A stretch of 64,000 nt of DNA from Roseateles noduli (GCA_002205125.1 NIOE01000010.1:310001-374000); one strand, 5' to 3'; positions 1 to 10,472 are shown, numbered from the stretch's first letter. Program-made: numbers and translations. The notes: a model not told the origin generated them from the letters alone.

Positions 1-55
1 GCCGACCGGCCCCGGGGAACCGTGACGCCGGGCGGCCTCGCCGCAACGCTGTCGC

Positions 56-1249
56 TCAACGCACGAAGCGGTTGCCTTCGCCCACGATGGACAGATCCGC
101 GAAGTCCAGTCCGGAGTGGTCGGTCGGGCTGTAGCTGATCTCCAGGCCGCCGATGTTGACCTTCTGCATGTTCTCCAGCGTGTCGCGCAGCTTCTGGCGC
201 GTCGGGTGCGGGCCGGCGCGGCGCAGTGCCTCCACCAGCACCTTCGCGCCGGCGAAGCCTTCGACCATGGCCGGCGTGATGTCCCCGTGCCCCTGCGCGG
301 TGGACAGGGTCTGCGCCTCGGTCACGATGGCGGCATTGCGGGAACGCTCGTAGGGGAACACCTGCCCGACGATGATGCCGCGTGCGTTCTTGCCCAGCGC
401 GGCGACGAAGCCCGACGAGGCGTTGTTGGACAGGGTCACGATCTGCACGCGCGAGCCGCTGTCGCGGATCGCGGCCACGCCGTCGACGACCGCCTGGCCC
501 GAGCCCAGGAAGATCACCGCCTGCGCCGAGCTCGACTGCGTCTTGGCCACGGAGGCCTTGAAGTCCGGATGCGCGCGGTCGAACTTCTCCAGGAAGGCCG
601 CCGTCTTGCCGACCGCGGCGAAGCCCGCCATCACGCCGACCACGGCGTCCGCGCCGAAGGAGTCGTCGACCTGGATGACGCCGATCTTCTCGATGCCGAT
701 CAGGCTCAGGTGGCGGACCGCGCGTTCCGCTTCGCGCTGGTAGGTCGCCCGGACGTTGAAGAGCCACGGATGCACCGGCTTGTGCAGCGCCATCGCGCCG
801 GTGGAGGGCGCGATCAGGGGCACGCGGTACTCGGTGAGCAGCGGCATGATGGCCTGGTTGTGCGGCGTGCCGCGCGTCAGGAACAGCGCCAGCACGTTGT
901 CATTGACGATCAGCGTCTTCGCGTTCTCCGCCGCGAGCTTCGGATCGAACTTGTCGTCCAGCGAGATCAGCTTGATCTTCTCGCCGTGCACGCCGCCGGC
1001 CTTGTTGACCGAGTCGATGTAGAGCTTGGCGCCGTCGGTCGTTTCCTTGACGCTGGCCGCCACCGAACCCGTGAAGCCGGAAGTCTGGCCGATGAGCACC
1101 TCGGCGTGCGCGGTCGTCGCGGTCATCGCCGCGGTCATCGTGGCGAAGAGGAGGGAGAGCGTCAGCCCACAGAGAGTTCTCACGTGCGTTCCTGGCAGAA
1201 GGTTGAGGGCCGCCATGATCGGGCGAATGGCGACCGCGATCGTGGTCAT
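56..1249 (-). CDS. ABC transporter substrate-binding protein, branched-chain amino acid type
   Basis: Periplasmic ligand-binding protein of the Leu/Ile/Val-binding (Peripla_BP_6) family, which delivers small amino-acid-like or aromatic ligands to an ABC importer. From the ATG at 1249 it is 397 aa, with a long N-terminal signal ending around AHA before EVLIGQTSGF. The family hallmarks GQTSGFTGS, DDKFDP, LFLTRGTPHNQ and the VIQVDDSFG segment are present. An in-frame upstream start (1360) adds a charged, non-signal-like leader, so 1249 or 1216 is preferred; no strong ribosome site decides between them. No permease or ATPase lies in the window, so it may be an orphan or the end of an operon beyond the left edge. 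The ligand cannot be told from sequence alone. Confidence 0.85.
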   Translation of the reverse strand: MTTIAVAIRPIMAALNLLPGTHVRTLCGLTLSLLFATMTAAMTATTAHAEVLIGQTSGFTGSVAASVKETTDGAKLYIDSVNKAGGVHGEKIKLISLDDKFDPKLAAENAKTLIVNDNVLALFLTRGTPHNQAIMPLLTEYRVPLIAPSTGAMALHKPVHPWLFNVRATYQREAERAVRHLSLIGIEKIGVIQVDDSFGADAVVGVMAGFAAVGKTAAFLEKFDRAHPDFKASVAKTQSSSAQAVIFLGSGQAVVDGVAAIRDSGSRVQIVTLSNNASSGFVAALGKNARGIIVGQVFPYERSRNAAIVTEAQTLSTAQGHGDITPAMVEGFAGAKVLVEALRRAGPHPTRQKLRDTLENMQKVNIGGLEISYSPTDHSGLDFADLSIVGEGNRFVR

Positions 1250-1400
1250 CGCGCCACGCCGGTGCACTTGGGCGAACAACGGTGCGAAGCGCTGTGTCGA
1301 GGTGCGAAGCGCCGCATGACGGTGCCTCGATGGGCGGAATGTACTCAGATGTGGGAACACCGATTGCAGGGGCTTCCCGCATTTGGCGCCAGGAGTTCCA

Positions 1401-3242
1401 TTGAGTTACCCCGACATCGGATCCCACGGCGTGATCGGCAACCTGCGCACGACCGCGCTGGTGTGCACGGACGGCACGATCGACTTCTTCTGCTTCCCCC
1501 GCTTCGACTCGCCGAGCGTGTTCCTCTCCCTGCTGGATGAGCGGCGCGGCGGGCGCTTCAGCATCGGACCCGTGGACGGCGCCGGAATGCACACTCGGCA
1601 GATGTACCTGCCCGACACCAACGTGCTGCTGACCCGCCACATGTCGGCCGAGGGCCTGGTCGAGGTCATCGATTACATGCCGGTTCGAAAAAATGGTCCG
1701 CAGAGCGCCCTTGTGCGTCGGGTCCGTTGTATCCGCGGCGCGCAGCGCTTCGAGATGCGCTGCGAGCCGAAGTTCGATTACGGCCGCGCCGAATGCGAGG
1801 CCGAGGTCGGCGACGACGGCTTGCTGGCGTCGTTCACGATGGGGACGACGCCGGGTCCGATGCAACTGCGCAGCACGATGCCGCTGCAGGTCGACCGCGA
1901 CGACGTCGGCGCGGTGGTCGCCACGATGGACCTGACGGCGGGCGACGAGGTCGGCTTCGTCTTCGAATGCGTGATCGAGCGGCCGACCGACGACGAGGAT
2001 CTCCACGACTTCCTGGAGGCCTCGTTCACCGAGACGGTGGCGTACTGGCAGGCCTGGAGCGAGCGCTCGTCCTACCGCGGCCGGTGGCGCGAGATCGTGC
2101 TGCGCTCCGCGCTGATCCTGAAGCTGCTGAGCTCGGCCGAGCACGGCGCGATCATCGGCGCGGCGACCTTCGGTCTGCCCGAGCACGTCGGCGGCGTGCG
2201 CAACTGGGACTACCGCTACTGCTGGATCCGCGATGCGGCGTTCACCGTGCATGCGCTGCTGCGGCTGGGGTACACGGAAGAGGCGGACCGCTTCATCGCC
2301 TGGGCCAAGGGCCGGGCGGATGAGGACGAGGAGGGCTCGCTGCCTCAAGTGCTCTACGCCGTGGACGGCAGTCGCGTCGGGCAGGAGATCGAGCTGGACC
2401 ACCTCGCCGGCTATCGCGACTCGCGCCCGGTGCGTGTGGGAAATGCCGCCGCGAACCAGTTGCAGCTCGACGTCGTGGGCGAGCTGGTCGACGCGATGTA
2501 CCTGGCCGACCAGCACGGACCCGCGCCGTCCATCGATGTCTGGCGCCGGCTGACGGTCCGCATCGACTGGCTCTGCGAGCATTGGGACCAGCCCGACGAC
2601 GGCATCTGGGAGATGCGCGGCGAGCGGCGTGATTTCCTCTCGGGCCGGCTGCTGAGCTGGGTGGCGCTGGACCGCGCGCTGCGCATGTCCAGGCGTTATG
2701 CGCGCCCGGCGCCGGTGCTGCGCTGGGTCGAGACGCGCGACGCGATCGCGTCGCAGATCATCGATGGGTTCTGGCATCCCGGGAAACAGGCCTTCGTGCA
2801 GTACCGCGGCGGTGAGACGCTGGACGCGGTGGTGCTGCTGATGCCGATGGTCCAGTTCATCGGATCGAGCGATCCGCGCTGGCTGTCCACGCTGGACGCC
2901 GTGGGCCGGGAACTGAGCGTGGACGGCCTCGTCGCGCGGTACACCACGGCGGACGGCGCGGACGCGGACAACCTCGACGGTCTGCATGGGCAGGAGGGCG
3001 CGTTCATGGCGTGCTCGTTCTGGTACGTCGAGTGCCTGGCCCGGGCCGGGCGCGTCGACGAGGCGCGACTGCACTTCGACAAGATGCTCACCTACGCCAA
3101 CCACCTCGGGCTGTACGCCGAGGAGATCGGCCGCGGCGGCGAGCACCTCGGCAACTTCCCCCAGGCGCTCACCCACCTGGCGCTGATCAGCGCCGCGATC
3201 GCGCTGGACGAGGCCATCGACGCACACGCGCCGGGCCGTTGA
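1401..3242 (+). CDS. Glycoside hydrolase family 15 protein (glucoamylase/trehalase-like)
   Basis: A 613-aa cytoplasmic GH15 protein that probably hydrolyses alpha-glucosides such as trehalose or short maltodextrins. The N-terminal block ([30 protein letters not shown]) is the usual non-catalytic beta-domain. The (alpha/alpha)6 barrel begins near residue 250 with [16 protein letters not shown], the signature of the bacterial trehalase-like GH15 group, and GLHGQEGAF sits near the C-terminus as in the family. TTG at 1401 is chosen because AGGAG (1391-1395) lies six bases upstream; a TTG at 1383 has no such site. It is followed 17 bp later by an SDR dehydrogenase, so the pair probably forms an operon acting on released glucose (inference). 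Confidence 0.88.
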   Translation: MSYPDIGSHGVIGNLRTTALVCTDGTIDFFCFPRFDSPSVFLSLLDERRGGRFSIGPVDGAGMHTRQMYLPDTNVLLTRHMSAEGLVEVIDYMPVRKNGPQSALVRRVRCIRGAQRFEMRCEPKFDYGRAECEAEVGDDGLLASFTMGTTPGPMQLRSTMPLQVDRDDVGAVVATMDLTAGDEVGFVFECVIERPTDDEDLHDFLEASFTETVAYWQAWSERSSYRGRWREIVLRSALILKLLSSAEHGAIIGAATFGLPEHVGGVRNWDYRYCWIRDAAFTVHALLRLGYTEEADRFIAWAKGRADEDEEGSLPQVLYAVDGSRVGQEIELDHLAGYRDSRPVRVGNAAANQLQLDVVGELVDAMYLADQHGPAPSIDVWRRLTVRIDWLCEHWDQPDDGIWEMRGERRDFLSGRLLSWVALDRALRMSRRYARPAPVLRWVETRDAIASQIIDGFWHPGKQAFVQYRGGETLDAVVLLMPMVQFIGSSDPRWLSTLDAVGRELSVDGLVARYTTADGADADNLDGLHGQEGAFMACSFWYVECLARAGRVDEARLHFDKMLTYANHLGLYAEEIGRGGEHLGNFPQALTHLALISAAIALDEAIDAHAPGR

Positions 3243-3259
3243 ACCACGGAAAGGACCTC

Positions 3260-4084
3260 ATGCCCAACGCGCCAACCCTCGATCGATCCCTCCTGGATCA
3301 ACAGGTGGCCCTCGTGACAGGAGCCAGCTCCGGCATCGGCAAGGCCGTCGCCATCGCGATGGCGGAGGCCGGCGCGGCCGTCGTCGTCAACTTCCACTCG
3401 CAGCGGGAAGCGGCGCAGGCAGTGGTCGAGCACATCACCCGATCCGGCGGCCGCGCGATCGCGGTGAAGGCCGATGTCGGATCGGAGCCCGACGTCGACC
3501 GGTTGTTCCAGCAGACGGTGGAGGCGTTTGGCCGTGTGGACATCCTCGTGGCCAATTCCGGCATCCAGCGCGACGCACCGATCGGCGAGATGACGCTGAC
3601 CCAGTGGAACGAGGTCATCGCCACCAACCTGACCGGGCAGTTCCTCTGCGCCCGCGCGGCGGTCGGGCTGTTCCGCCGGCAGGGGCGGGAGGCGGAACGC
3701 TCACGCGCGCTCGGCAAGATCATCCACGTCAGCTCCGTGCATCAGCTCATCCCATGGGCGGGGCATGCGAACTACGCGGCCTCCAAGGGCGGCATCGACC
3801 TGTTCATGCGCAGCCTCGCGCAGGAGGTGGCGCAGGAGGGCATCCGCGTCAACGCGATCGCGCCGGGCGCCATCGCCACGGCGATCAACCGTGCGTCGGT
3901 GGAGGACGAGGCGGCCAGGAAGAAGATGCTGTCGCTCATCCCGTACGGCCGCATCGGCGCGCCGGAAGACGTGGCCGCCGCGGCGGTGTGGCTCGCCAGC
4001 GATGCCTCGGATTACGTCGTCGGCACGACCCTGTTCATCGACGGGGGGATGAGTCTGTATCCGGAGTTCCGGGACGGGGGTTAA
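3260..4084 (+). CDS. SDR-family oxidoreductase, glucose 1-dehydrogenase-like
   Basis: A 274-aa classical short-chain dehydrogenase/reductase. The cofactor motif TGASSGIG is near residue 23, NSG replaces the usual NAG, and the catalytic Ser-Tyr-Lys is visible as VSS then YAASK. The C-terminal GGMSLYPEF resembles bacterial glucose 1-dehydrogenases (glucose to gluconolactone). GGAAAGGA before ATG 3260 gives a good ribosome site. The gene directly follows the GH15 glycosidase, so oxidation of the liberated sugar is a reasonable inference. Its TAA stop overlaps the TAA of the convergent next gene inside a TTAA palindrome. Confidence 0.85.
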   Translation: MPNAPTLDRSLLDQQVALVTGASSGIGKAVAIAMAEAGAAVVVNFHSQREAAQAVVEHITRSGGRAIAVKADVGSEPDVDRLFQQTVEAFGRVDILVANSGIQRDAPIGEMTLTQWNEVIATNLTGQFLCARAAVGLFRRQGREAERSRALGKIIHVSSVHQLIPWAGHANYAASKGGIDLFMRSLAQEVAQEGIRVNAIAPGAIATAINRASVEDEAARKKMLSLIPYGRIGAPEDVAAAAVWLASDASDYVVGTTLFIDGGMSLYPEFRDGG

Positions 4085-5109
4085 AGGCTGCGCAGCCTGG
4101 GCGCAAGCCGCGTGTCCCTGAGGATGTGTTCGAGGTCCTTCAGCGCGGCGGCTGCCGTGCCGTAGGGACTCGACCCGCCGCCCGTGAGCGTCAGCTCGCC
4201 CATCAGGTCGGTGACGACGTGGACCGCCTTCGCGCGTCCGTGGGCCCGTGCGAACGGATGGTCCGGTCCGCACAGCTCGATGCCGACCGACGCGTCGCAG
4301 ACGCCGGTCGAGCGGTCGACGCGGCCGACCAGGCGCGGCATGACGCCCTGCGCCTTCCAGCGACGGACGTCGTCCAACGTCACGTGGTCGATGCCCTGAC
4401 GTTTCATCGTCTGCACGTCGATGACGTCGCCGAAGGCGGCGCTGCACAGGATCGCGATCTTGCACGCCGTGTCCCAGCCGTGCGTGTCCAGCGTCGGATC
4501 GGACTCCGCAATGCCCAGGCGTTGGGCTTCGGCGAGCGCGTCGGCGAAGCTGCATTCCCTGTCCATCATCTCGGACAGGATGATGTTGGTCGTGCCGGTC
4601 ACGATGGCCGAGAGCGACTTCACCTCGCAGCCCGCCAGGTTGTACTGGACGAGGTCGACGGTCGGCATCGCCGAGCCCGCCGCACCGCTGACCTTGAGGG
4701 CCAGTCCTTGACGGGATGCCTGCGCATGCAGGCCGGGGAAGTCGTGGACGAGCGCCCCCTTGGAGATCGCGATCACGTGCATCTGACGGCGGAACGCAGT
4801 CCGGATGTAGCCGAGCGCCGCGCCGCCGGTGCGGAAGTCGGTGGGGCTCGCTTCGATCAGGAGGTCGGCGGGGACCTGCTCGATGAAGGTGTCGCCGCTC
4901 AGGCCGGGGGTGTAGCGGGAACGATCCGTCAGCGCCTCGGGCGTCAATCCGTCTTCGTCGATGAGACCGGCTGAAGCGCCGCAGACGCCGACGATGCGGA
5001 CGTCCAGGTCGAATTGCTGCCGATAGCGTTCGGCGCGGGCCGAGAGCAGTTCAGCGACCTTGCGGCCAATGCCGCCGAAACCGGTGATCGCGATGTGGAG
5101 ACGGGACAT
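4081..5109 (-). CDS. Homoserine dehydrogenase-like NAD(P)-dependent oxidoreductase
   Basis: A 342-aa protein with an N-terminal Rossmann fold ([14 protein letters not shown]) and a homoserine-dehydrogenase catalytic domain ([22 protein letters not shown], then [10 protein letters not shown] and [13 protein letters not shown]). It lacks the C-terminal ACT domain found in the standard threonine-regulated enzyme (about 430 aa), so it is probably a paralogue rather than the housekeeping Hom. The ATG at 5109 is chosen because it begins directly with the Rossmann strand; the longer reading adds an unrelated 40-residue leader. It stands alone, convergent with the SDR gene. The substrate is uncertain. 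Confidence 0.75.
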   Translation of the reverse strand: MSRLHIAITGFGGIGRKVAELLSARAERYRQQFDLDVRIVGVCGASAGLIDEDGLTPEALTDRSRYTPGLSGDTFIEQVPADLLIEASPTDFRTGGAALGYIRTAFRRQMHVIAISKGALVHDFPGLHAQASRQGLALKVSGAAGSAMPTVDLVQYNLAGCEVKSLSAIVTGTTNIILSEMMDRECSFADALAEAQRLGIAESDPTLDTHGWDTACKIAILCSAAFGDVIDVQTMKRQGIDHVTLDDVRRWKAQGVMPRLVGRVDRSTGVCDASVGIELCGPDHPFARAHGRAKAVHVVTDLMGELTLTGGGSSPYGTAAAALKDLEHILRDTRLAPRLRSL

Positions 5110-5308
5110 GGGGGGACGCGCCGAGCGCGGCAAGGGAAGGGAACAGCGTCGATTCTGCGTGATGGCGACGAGTGTTGGCGAGGCGGTGTCGAGGTAGCGT
5201 CCAGGAGTCGAGGTGGTCGTATCAGGCAAGCGATCTGGAGGATCGTGCCAGTCTCATCCACCGCCCGGCGCCACAGTGAAGCTTCTTCTCAAGACCAGGA
5301 GTGCCCCC

Positions 5309-5869
5309 ATGCCGAGTGCCATGACCTCCCGTCGACGGATGCGGGCGACCCTGCCGCTCGTCGCCGTGATCGCCGCGTTGCTGATGTCGCCGACGCTCCG
5401 CGCGGAGACGCCCAAGGAACGTACGGTGCCCGTGGAAGCCAGGGCTGCCGAACGCAATCGCGCCCTCGTGATCGAGGCTTTCGACGCGTGGGCCAAGGGC
5501 GGCAACCGCTTCTTCGACGACCTGCTGTCGCCGTCGGTGCGCTGGACCATTCGCGGCAGCGGGCTCACGGCGGGCACCTACGTCGGCCTGGAGGACTTCG
5601 TCAGCCGCGCGGTGCGTCCCTTTGCGTCGAGGCTGTCGACCCCGGTGCGACCGGTTGCCGTCCATCACGTGTTCGCGCAGGGCGACGACGTCGCCGTGCA
5701 TTGGGACGGCGAGGCGCAGGCGCGGGACGGACGGCCGTATCGCAACAGCTACGTCTGGATCTTCCGCATGAAGGACGGGCGCGTCACGGAGGCCACGGCG
5801 TTTCTCGATCTCGTGCCGTACGAAGACGTCATCCGGCGCGTGCCGTTGCCGCAGGAAGCCGCACGCTGA
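5309..5869 (+). CDS. Secreted SnoaL/NTF2-like fold protein
   Basis: A 186-aa protein with a cleavable signal peptide (basic MTSRRRMRA, hydrophobic LVAVIAALLMS, TLRAE). The mature part has SnoaL-like spacing: ALVIEAFDAWAKGGNRFFDDLL, then a conserved W in SVRWTIRGSG, and MKDGRVTEATAFLDLVPYEDV at the end. Such domains are small cone-shaped enzymes or ligand binders. ATG 5309 is chosen because CCAGGAG (5295-5301) precedes it by seven bases. Nothing nearby indicates the substrate. It converges with the LysR gene. Confidence 0.72.
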   Translation: MPSAMTSRRRMRATLPLVAVIAALLMSPTLRAETPKERTVPVEARAAERNRALVIEAFDAWAKGGNRFFDDLLSPSVRWTIRGSGLTAGTYVGLEDFVSRAVRPFASRLSTPVRPVAVHHVFAQGDDVAVHWDGEAQARDGRPYRNSYVWIFRMKDGRVTEATAFLDLVPYEDVIRRVPLPQEAAR

Positions 5870-5878
5870 TCGTCGTGA

Positions 5879-6790
5879 TCAGGACGACGCGGTCGACCTG
5901 CACAGGTCGAACACCATGCCGCGCAGCCATTGATGCGCCGGATCCTTGTCCAGGCGCGGGTGCCACATCTGGGACACGGTGATGGGTTGGGTCGGTACGG
6001 GCAGCGGCAGGGAGCGCAGCGACCCGTGGGCCATGTCCGCCCGGAAGAAGGAGGAGGGCACCAGCGCCACCAGGTCCGTCGCGGCCGCGATCGACAGCGC
6101 CGCGCGGAAGCTCGGCACGACGACCGCCACGCGGCGCTCCAGGCCGCGTGCGGCGAGCGCCTCGTCCACCGGTCCGGCGCGGCGGCCCCGGCGCGAGGTC
6201 ACGACGTGGGCGCAGGCCGCATAACGCGCTGCATCGAGTTCACGCTCGTCCAGCAGCGCGTGACCCGCGCGGACCGCAGCGACGAAGTGGTCGCGATAGA
6301 GCGCCTGGATGCGGACCTCGGGGCCGGACTCGCCGAGCACGCCGATGTCCAGGTCGATCAGGCCCTCGCGCAACGGGCGCACGTCCTTGTCGGGCTTGGG
6401 CGCGAAACGCAGGCACACACCAGGCGCTTCCTCGGCCGCGCGTGCGACCAGCGCCGGCGCGAAAGCCTCGATGAAACCGTCGTTCGCGCGCAGCGTGAAG
6501 GTGCGCTGGAGCCGACGCAGGTCCCAGCCGGCGCCGGCGGGCTGCAGCACGGCGCGCGCGCCTTGGGCGAGCTCCCGGACCTGCTCGCGCAGCGCCAGCG
6601 CGTGCGGCGTGGGCACCATCGTGCGGCCTGCGCGCACGAGCAGCGGATCGCCCGTGGCCTCGCGCAGCCGGGCCAGCGTGCGGCTCATCGCGGATTCGCT
6701 GAGCCGCAGCCGCTCGGCGGCCTTCGCCACGCTGCCTTCGGCGAGCAGCGCATCCAGCGCGGTGAGCAGGTTGAGATCGATGTCGGCCAT
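5879..6790 (-). CDS. LysR-family transcriptional regulator
   Basis: A 303-aa LysR-type regulator. The winged helix-turn-helix spans about residues 4-62 (DLNLLTALDALLAEGSVAKA, MSRTLARLREATGDPLLVR), followed by a periplasmic-binding-like effector domain from about residue 90. It is divergent from the MFS transporter gene that starts 131 bp away; LysR proteins commonly control such a divergent neighbour, so it probably regulates that exporter. The inducer is unknown. Confidence 0.9.
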   Translation of the reverse strand: MADIDLNLLTALDALLAEGSVAKAAERLRLSESAMSRTLARLREATGDPLLVRAGRTMVPTPHALALREQVRELAQGARAVLQPAGAGWDLRRLQRTFTLRANDGFIEAFAPALVARAAEEAPGVCLRFAPKPDKDVRPLREGLIDLDIGVLGESGPEVRIQALYRDHFVAAVRAGHALLDERELDAARYAACAHVVTSRRGRRAGPVDEALAARGLERRVAVVVPSFRAALSIAAATDLVALVPSSFFRADMAHGSLRSLPLPVPTQPITVSQMWHPRLDKDPAHQWLRGMVFDLCRSTASS

Positions 6791-6920
6791 CGCGGCACGC
6801 TAGCACGCGCGCGAGCAGTGCGGATGGCGTCCCGTGCAGGGACTCCCTGCGCCCGGCGCGCTGGTCGCGCCGCCGGGCGGCTCCTATGCTGAACGCATCC
6901 CTTTCCGAGCCGCCGTCCCG

Positions 6921-8300
6921 ATGTCCGCCACGCTGCCCGCCTCATCCGCTTCCGAGCCTGATACCGATGGCGTCCCGCTGCCGCGCCGCCATGCCGCGGT
7001 CGCCGCGCTGCTCGGCGCGATCGCGCTGGTCGTGCTGGACGGCGCCATCGCCAACGTCGCGCTGCCCAACATCGCGCAGACCTTGAACAGCTCGCCCGCC
7101 GATGCCATCTGGGTCGCAACGGCGTATCAACTGGCGGTGGTGATGTTCCTGCTGCCGGCGTCGGCCTTGGGTGAGCGGCTCGGCTACCGGCGCGTCTTCG
7201 TCGCGGGCGTCTCGCTGTTCACCGCGGCGTCGGCGCTGTGCGCGCTGGCGCCCTCGCTGGGGTGGCTGGTCGCGGGACGATGCCTGCAAGGCCTGGGCAG
7301 CGCGGCGGTGATGCCGCTCGGCCTGGCGCTGCTGCGCTTCACCTATCCGAAGCGGTTGCTCGGTCAGGCCATCGCGTACAACGCACTGGCCGTCGCGGGA
7401 GCGTCGGCGGCCGGACCCGCCATCGGCGCGGCGATCCTGTCGGTGGCGGGCTGGCCGTGGCTGTTCGCAGTGAACCTGCCGGTCGGGCTGCTCGTGTTGA
7501 TCGCCGCCCGCGGGTTGCCCGATACGCCGGGCACGCGCCGGCCCTTGGACGTCGTCAGCGTCGCGCTCAACGCGGGGATGTTCGCGGCCTTCGTGCTCGG
7601 CGGCGATCAGGTGCTGGCCAGGCCGCTGGAGGGCGGTGCGCTGCTGATCGCGGCCATCGTCTGCGGCGCGCTGCTGGTCCGCCGCGAGCTGCCGCGCGCG
7701 GCGCCGCTGATTCCGCTGGACCTGCTGCGCTCGCCGTCGTTCCGGATGTCGATCATCGCGTCGGTGTGCTGCTTCACCGGGCAGATGGCGAGCTACGTGG
7801 CGCTGCCGTTCTACATGCACCATGTGCTGGGACTGAGCGTGCTCGCGACCGGCCTGCTGATGACGCCGTGGCCGCTGGCGGTGATGCTGGCCGCGCCGCT
7901 GTCCGGCCGCCTGGCCGACCGCCTGCCGACGGCCTGGCTCTGCGCGGCGGGGGCGGGCTGTCTGGCCGCGGGGCTCGCGCTCTGCGCGGCCTGGCCGGTG
8001 CAGGCGGACCCGCGCCCGCCGCTGATCGTCTTCACCGCGCTGGCGGGCTTGGGATTCGGCTTCTTCCAGACGCCCAACAACCGCAACATGCTGCTGTCCG
8101 CGCCCAAGGAGCGCAGCGGCGCGGCAGGCGGCGCGCAAGGCGTGGCACGCCTCACCGGTCAGACGCTGGGCAGCCTGCTGATGGGGCTGCTGTTCACGTG
8201 GCTGCCGGCGTCACGCGCCTCGCATGCGGGGCTGGCGATGGCCGCGGGATTCGCGCTGGTCGCGGGATTGGTGAGCGTGTGGCGAGGGCGCGCCACCTGA
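6921..8300 (+). CDS. MFS transporter, DHA2 (EmrB/QacA-like) drug efflux family
   Basis: A 459-aa polytopic inner-membrane protein with 12-14 predicted helices. Motif-like segments are LDGAIANVALPNIAQTL in helix 1, GERLGYRRVFVAG (motif A) and GRCLQGLGSAAVMPLGLALL (motif B). These are typical of proton-driven DHA2 multidrug exporters. ATG 6921 is chosen as the first Met before the cytoplasmic N-tail. Divergent from the LysR gene that probably controls it. Substrate not identifiable. Confidence 0.88.
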   Translation: MSATLPASSASEPDTDGVPLPRRHAAVAALLGAIALVVLDGAIANVALPNIAQTLNSSPADAIWVATAYQLAVVMFLLPASALGERLGYRRVFVAGVSLFTAASALCALAPSLGWLVAGRCLQGLGSAAVMPLGLALLRFTYPKRLLGQAIAYNALAVAGASAAGPAIGAAILSVAGWPWLFAVNLPVGLLVLIAARGLPDTPGTRRPLDVVSVALNAGMFAAFVLGGDQVLARPLEGGALLIAAIVCGALLVRRELPRAAPLIPLDLLRSPSFRMSIIASVCCFTGQMASYVALPFYMHHVLGLSVLATGLLMTPWPLAVMLAAPLSGRLADRLPTAWLCAAGAGCLAAGLALCAAWPVQADPRPPLIVFTALAGLGFGFFQTPNNRNMLLSAPKERSGAAGGAQGVARLTGQTLGSLLMGLLFTWLPASRASHAGLAMAAGFALVAGLVSVWRGRAT

Positions 8301-8331
8301 CGGTGGTGCGCTCATTCCTTGACTGAATCGA

Positions 8332-8871
8332 TCAGCTGCCGCGGACGGATTTGACCTCGACGGGGCGCAGGTCGATGGCGGCGCGGTCCAGCACGCCGTT
8401 GACGTACTTGTGGCCGTCCGTGCCGCCGAAGGACTTGGCCAGTTCGACGGCTTCGTTGATCGCGACCTTGTACGGGATGTCGATGCAGTTCTTCAGCTCG
8501 TACGCGCCGATCATCAGGATCGCGTGCTCGATCGGGGACAGCTCGGTCGTCTTGCGGTCCGCGTGGCGGGCCAGCACCGCGTCCAGATCGGCCGCTTCCT
8601 CGATCGCGCCGTTGAACAGCTTGTCGTAATGGCCGCGGTCGGCCTTCTCGAAGCCTTCCTGCTCCCGCGTGTGCGCGTCGATGACGCCCAGGTCGTCGCC
8701 GGTCACCAGCCACTGGTAGATGCCTTGCAGCGCATGCTCGCGCGAACGGCGGCGGGCCGACTTGGCCGGCGCCTTCTTGGCGGCCGGCTTGCCGCCCGTG
8801 TTGCCGCCGCCCGTGTTGCCGCTCTTGGGAGCGGGCTTGCCGGCGGGGTTGTTGTTGTCGTTGTTGTTCAC
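8332..8871 (-). CDS. nusB: Transcription antitermination factor NusB
   Basis: NusB binds boxA RNA with NusE (ribosomal protein S10) to allow antitermination on rRNA operons. The all-helical domain runs from about residue 42 ([13 protein letters not shown]) through [16 protein letters not shown] and [13 protein letters not shown] to [10 protein letters not shown]. It has a 40-residue Asn/Gly/Lys/Ala-rich N-terminal extension, longer than the E. coli protein but not rare in Burkholderiales. The GTG start (8871) overlaps the ribH stop as GTGA, which indicates translational coupling. ribH-nusB is a widely conserved gene order. Confidence 0.95.
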   Translation of the reverse strand: MNNNDNNNPAGKPAPKSGNTGGGNTGGKPAAKKAPAKSARRRSREHALQGIYQWLVTGDDLGVIDAHTREQEGFEKADRGHYDKLFNGAIEEAADLDAVLARHADRKTTELSPIEHAILMIGAYELKNCIDIPYKVAINEAVELAKSFGGTDGHKYVNGVLDRAAIDLRPVEVKSVRGS

Positions 8872-9332
8872 TTGAGTTCTTTCAGCAGCTGTGCCATCTC
8901 GACGGCAACGGTCCCGGCATCGCGGCCCTTGTCTTCGGCCCGCGCCCAGGCCTGTTCCTCGTTCTCCACCGTCAGGATCGCGTTGGCGACCGGCAGGCGG
9001 TAGTCCAGCGCCAGGCGCGTCACGCCCGCGCCGCTCTCGTTGGCGACCAGTTCGAAGTGGTAGGTCTCGCCGCGGATGATGCAGCCCAACGCGACCAGCG
9101 CGTCGAACCTGCCGCTCTCGGCCATCGCCTGCAGCGCCACCGGCACTTCCAGCGCGCCCGGCACGGTCACGTGCCGGATGTCGGCGTCCTGGACGCCCAG
9201 CCGGGCGAGCTCGCCCAGGCAGGCCTTGGCCAGCGCCGTCGTCAGTTCGTCGTTGAAGCGCGCCTGGACGATGCCGACGCGCAGGCCCCGTCCGTCCAGT
9301 CGGGTCGATTGACCCTTGTCAGATCCTTGCAT
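8868..9332 (-). CDS. ribH: 6,7-dimethyl-8-ribityllumazine synthase
   Basis: Penultimate enzyme of riboflavin synthesis, condensing 5-amino-6-ribitylaminouracil with 3,4-dihydroxy-2-butanone 4-phosphate. At 154 aa it has normal length. Active-site elements are [21 protein letters not shown] and [14 protein letters not shown], with the catalytic His in the last. It lies 15 bp after the RibBA-like gene and overlaps nusB by four bases, so it belongs to the rib operon. Confidence 0.96.
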   Translation of the reverse strand: MQGSDKGQSTRLDGRGLRVGIVQARFNDELTTALAKACLGELARLGVQDADIRHVTVPGALEVPVALQAMAESGRFDALVALGCIIRGETYHFELVANESGAGVTRLALDYRLPVANAILTVENEEQAWARAEDKGRDAGTVAVEMAQLLKELK

Positions 9333-9347
9333 GCGGTCCTCGGCCCT

Positions 9348-10472
9348 TCAGCAGTTCTTGTCGTCGGCGCCGCCACGGGCACCTTCCTGGGCGGCCTGGA
9401 AGCCGGTCACCTCCAGCCCGTAGCCGGTCATGCTCGGCATGCGGCGCGGGCTGCCCAGCAGCTTCATCCGCTGCACGCCGAGTTCGCGCAGGATCTGCGC
9501 GCCCACGCCGTAGGTGCGCAGGTCCATGGTCTGGCGGGTATCTTCCGAGGCGCTCGGCTGCAGGCGCGCCAGCAGCGCGTCCGCGTCCTCGCCGCAGTTC
9601 AGCAGCACCGCGACGCCGGAGCCTTCGCGCTGGATCGCCGCCAGCGCCTGCGGCAGCGGCCAGCTGTGGCCGCAACGGCCGGCGTCGAGCAGGTCCATCG
9701 CCGAGAAGGGCTCGTGCACGCGCACCAGCACTTCCTGGTCGGGTTGCCATTGGCCCAGCACCAGCGCCATGTGGACGTTGTTGGAGCGGTCGCGGAAGAC
9801 GTGGCAGTCGAAGCGGCCTTCGCGCGTGTCCAGCGGACGCTGCGCGATGCGCTGCACGATGGATTCGTTGCGGCTGCGGTACTCGATCAGGTCGGCGATG
9901 GTGCCGATCTTCAGGCCGTGTTCCTTGGCGAAGATCTCCAGATCCGGCAGACGGGCCATGGTGCCGTCGTCGTTCATGATCTCGCAGATCACGCCGGCGG
10001 GCGTCAAGCCGGCCATGCGCGACAGGTCGCAGCCGGCTTCGGTGTGGCCGGCACGCATGAGCACGCCGCCGTCCTGCGCCTGCAGCGGGAAGATGTGGCC
10101 CGGCTGCACCAGGTCCGTCGCGACCGCGCCCTTGGCCACCGCCGCCTGCACGGTGCGCGCGCGGTCGGCCGCGGAGATGCCGGTCGTGACGCCGGTGGTC
10201 GCCTCGATCGAGACGGTGAAGGCCGTGCCGTGCTTGGTGCCGTTGCGCGTGGCCATGGGCGGCAGCTGCAGCAGCTCGCAGCGCTCTCGGGTCAGGGTCA
10301 GGCAGATCAGGCCGCGGCCGTGCTTGGCCATGAAGTTGATCGCTTCCGGCGTGACGTGGTCGGCGGCCAGGACGAGGTCGCCCTCGTTCTCGCGGTCCTC
10401 TTCGTCGACGAGGATGACCATGCGGCCGGCCGCCAGCTCGGCGACCAGCTCGGGAATCGGTGAAATAGGCAT
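9348..10472 (-). CDS. ribB: 3,4-dihydroxy-2-butanone-4-phosphate synthase with degenerate GTP cyclohydrolase II-like domain (RibBX-type)
   Basis: The N-terminal half (about 1-205) is a complete DHBP synthase: [16 protein letters not shown], the THxGTAF-like [12 protein letters not shown], and [11 protein letters not shown] are intact, so it should convert ribulose 5-phosphate to DHBP. The C-terminal half (about 210-374) is GTP-cyclohydrolase-II-like: [27 protein letters not shown] and [10 protein letters not shown] are recognisable. However, the zinc cysteines (CLTGD, RCDCG) and the HRQEGRGIGL loop are missing. That half is therefore probably not catalytic, as in proteins called RibBX. A genuine RibA is expected elsewhere in the genome. 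It lies in the ribD-ribB-ribH-nusB operon. Confidence 0.9.
   Translation of the reverse strand: MPISPIPELVAELAAGRMVILVDEEDRENEGDLVLAADHVTPEAINFMAKHGRGLICLTLTRERCELLQLPPMATRNGTKHGTAFTVSIEATTGVTTGISAADRARTVQAAVAKGAVATDLVQPGHIFPLQAQDGGVLMRAGHTEAGCDLSRMAGLTPAGVICEIMNDDGTMARLPDLEIFAKEHGLKIGTIADLIEYRSRNESIVQRIAQRPLDTREGRFDCHVFRDRSNNVHMALVLGQWQPDQEVLVRVHEPFSAMDLLDAGRCGHSWPLPQALAAIQREGSGVAVLLNCGEDADALLARLQPSASEDTRQTMDLRTYGVGAQILRELGVQRMKLLGSPRRMPSMTGYGLEVTGFQAAQEGARGGADDKNC

Noticed and set aside
900-3227. Long minus-strand frame of 775 codons
   Set aside because: Shadow of the GH15 gene; no ribosome site, and composition is unlike a real protein.
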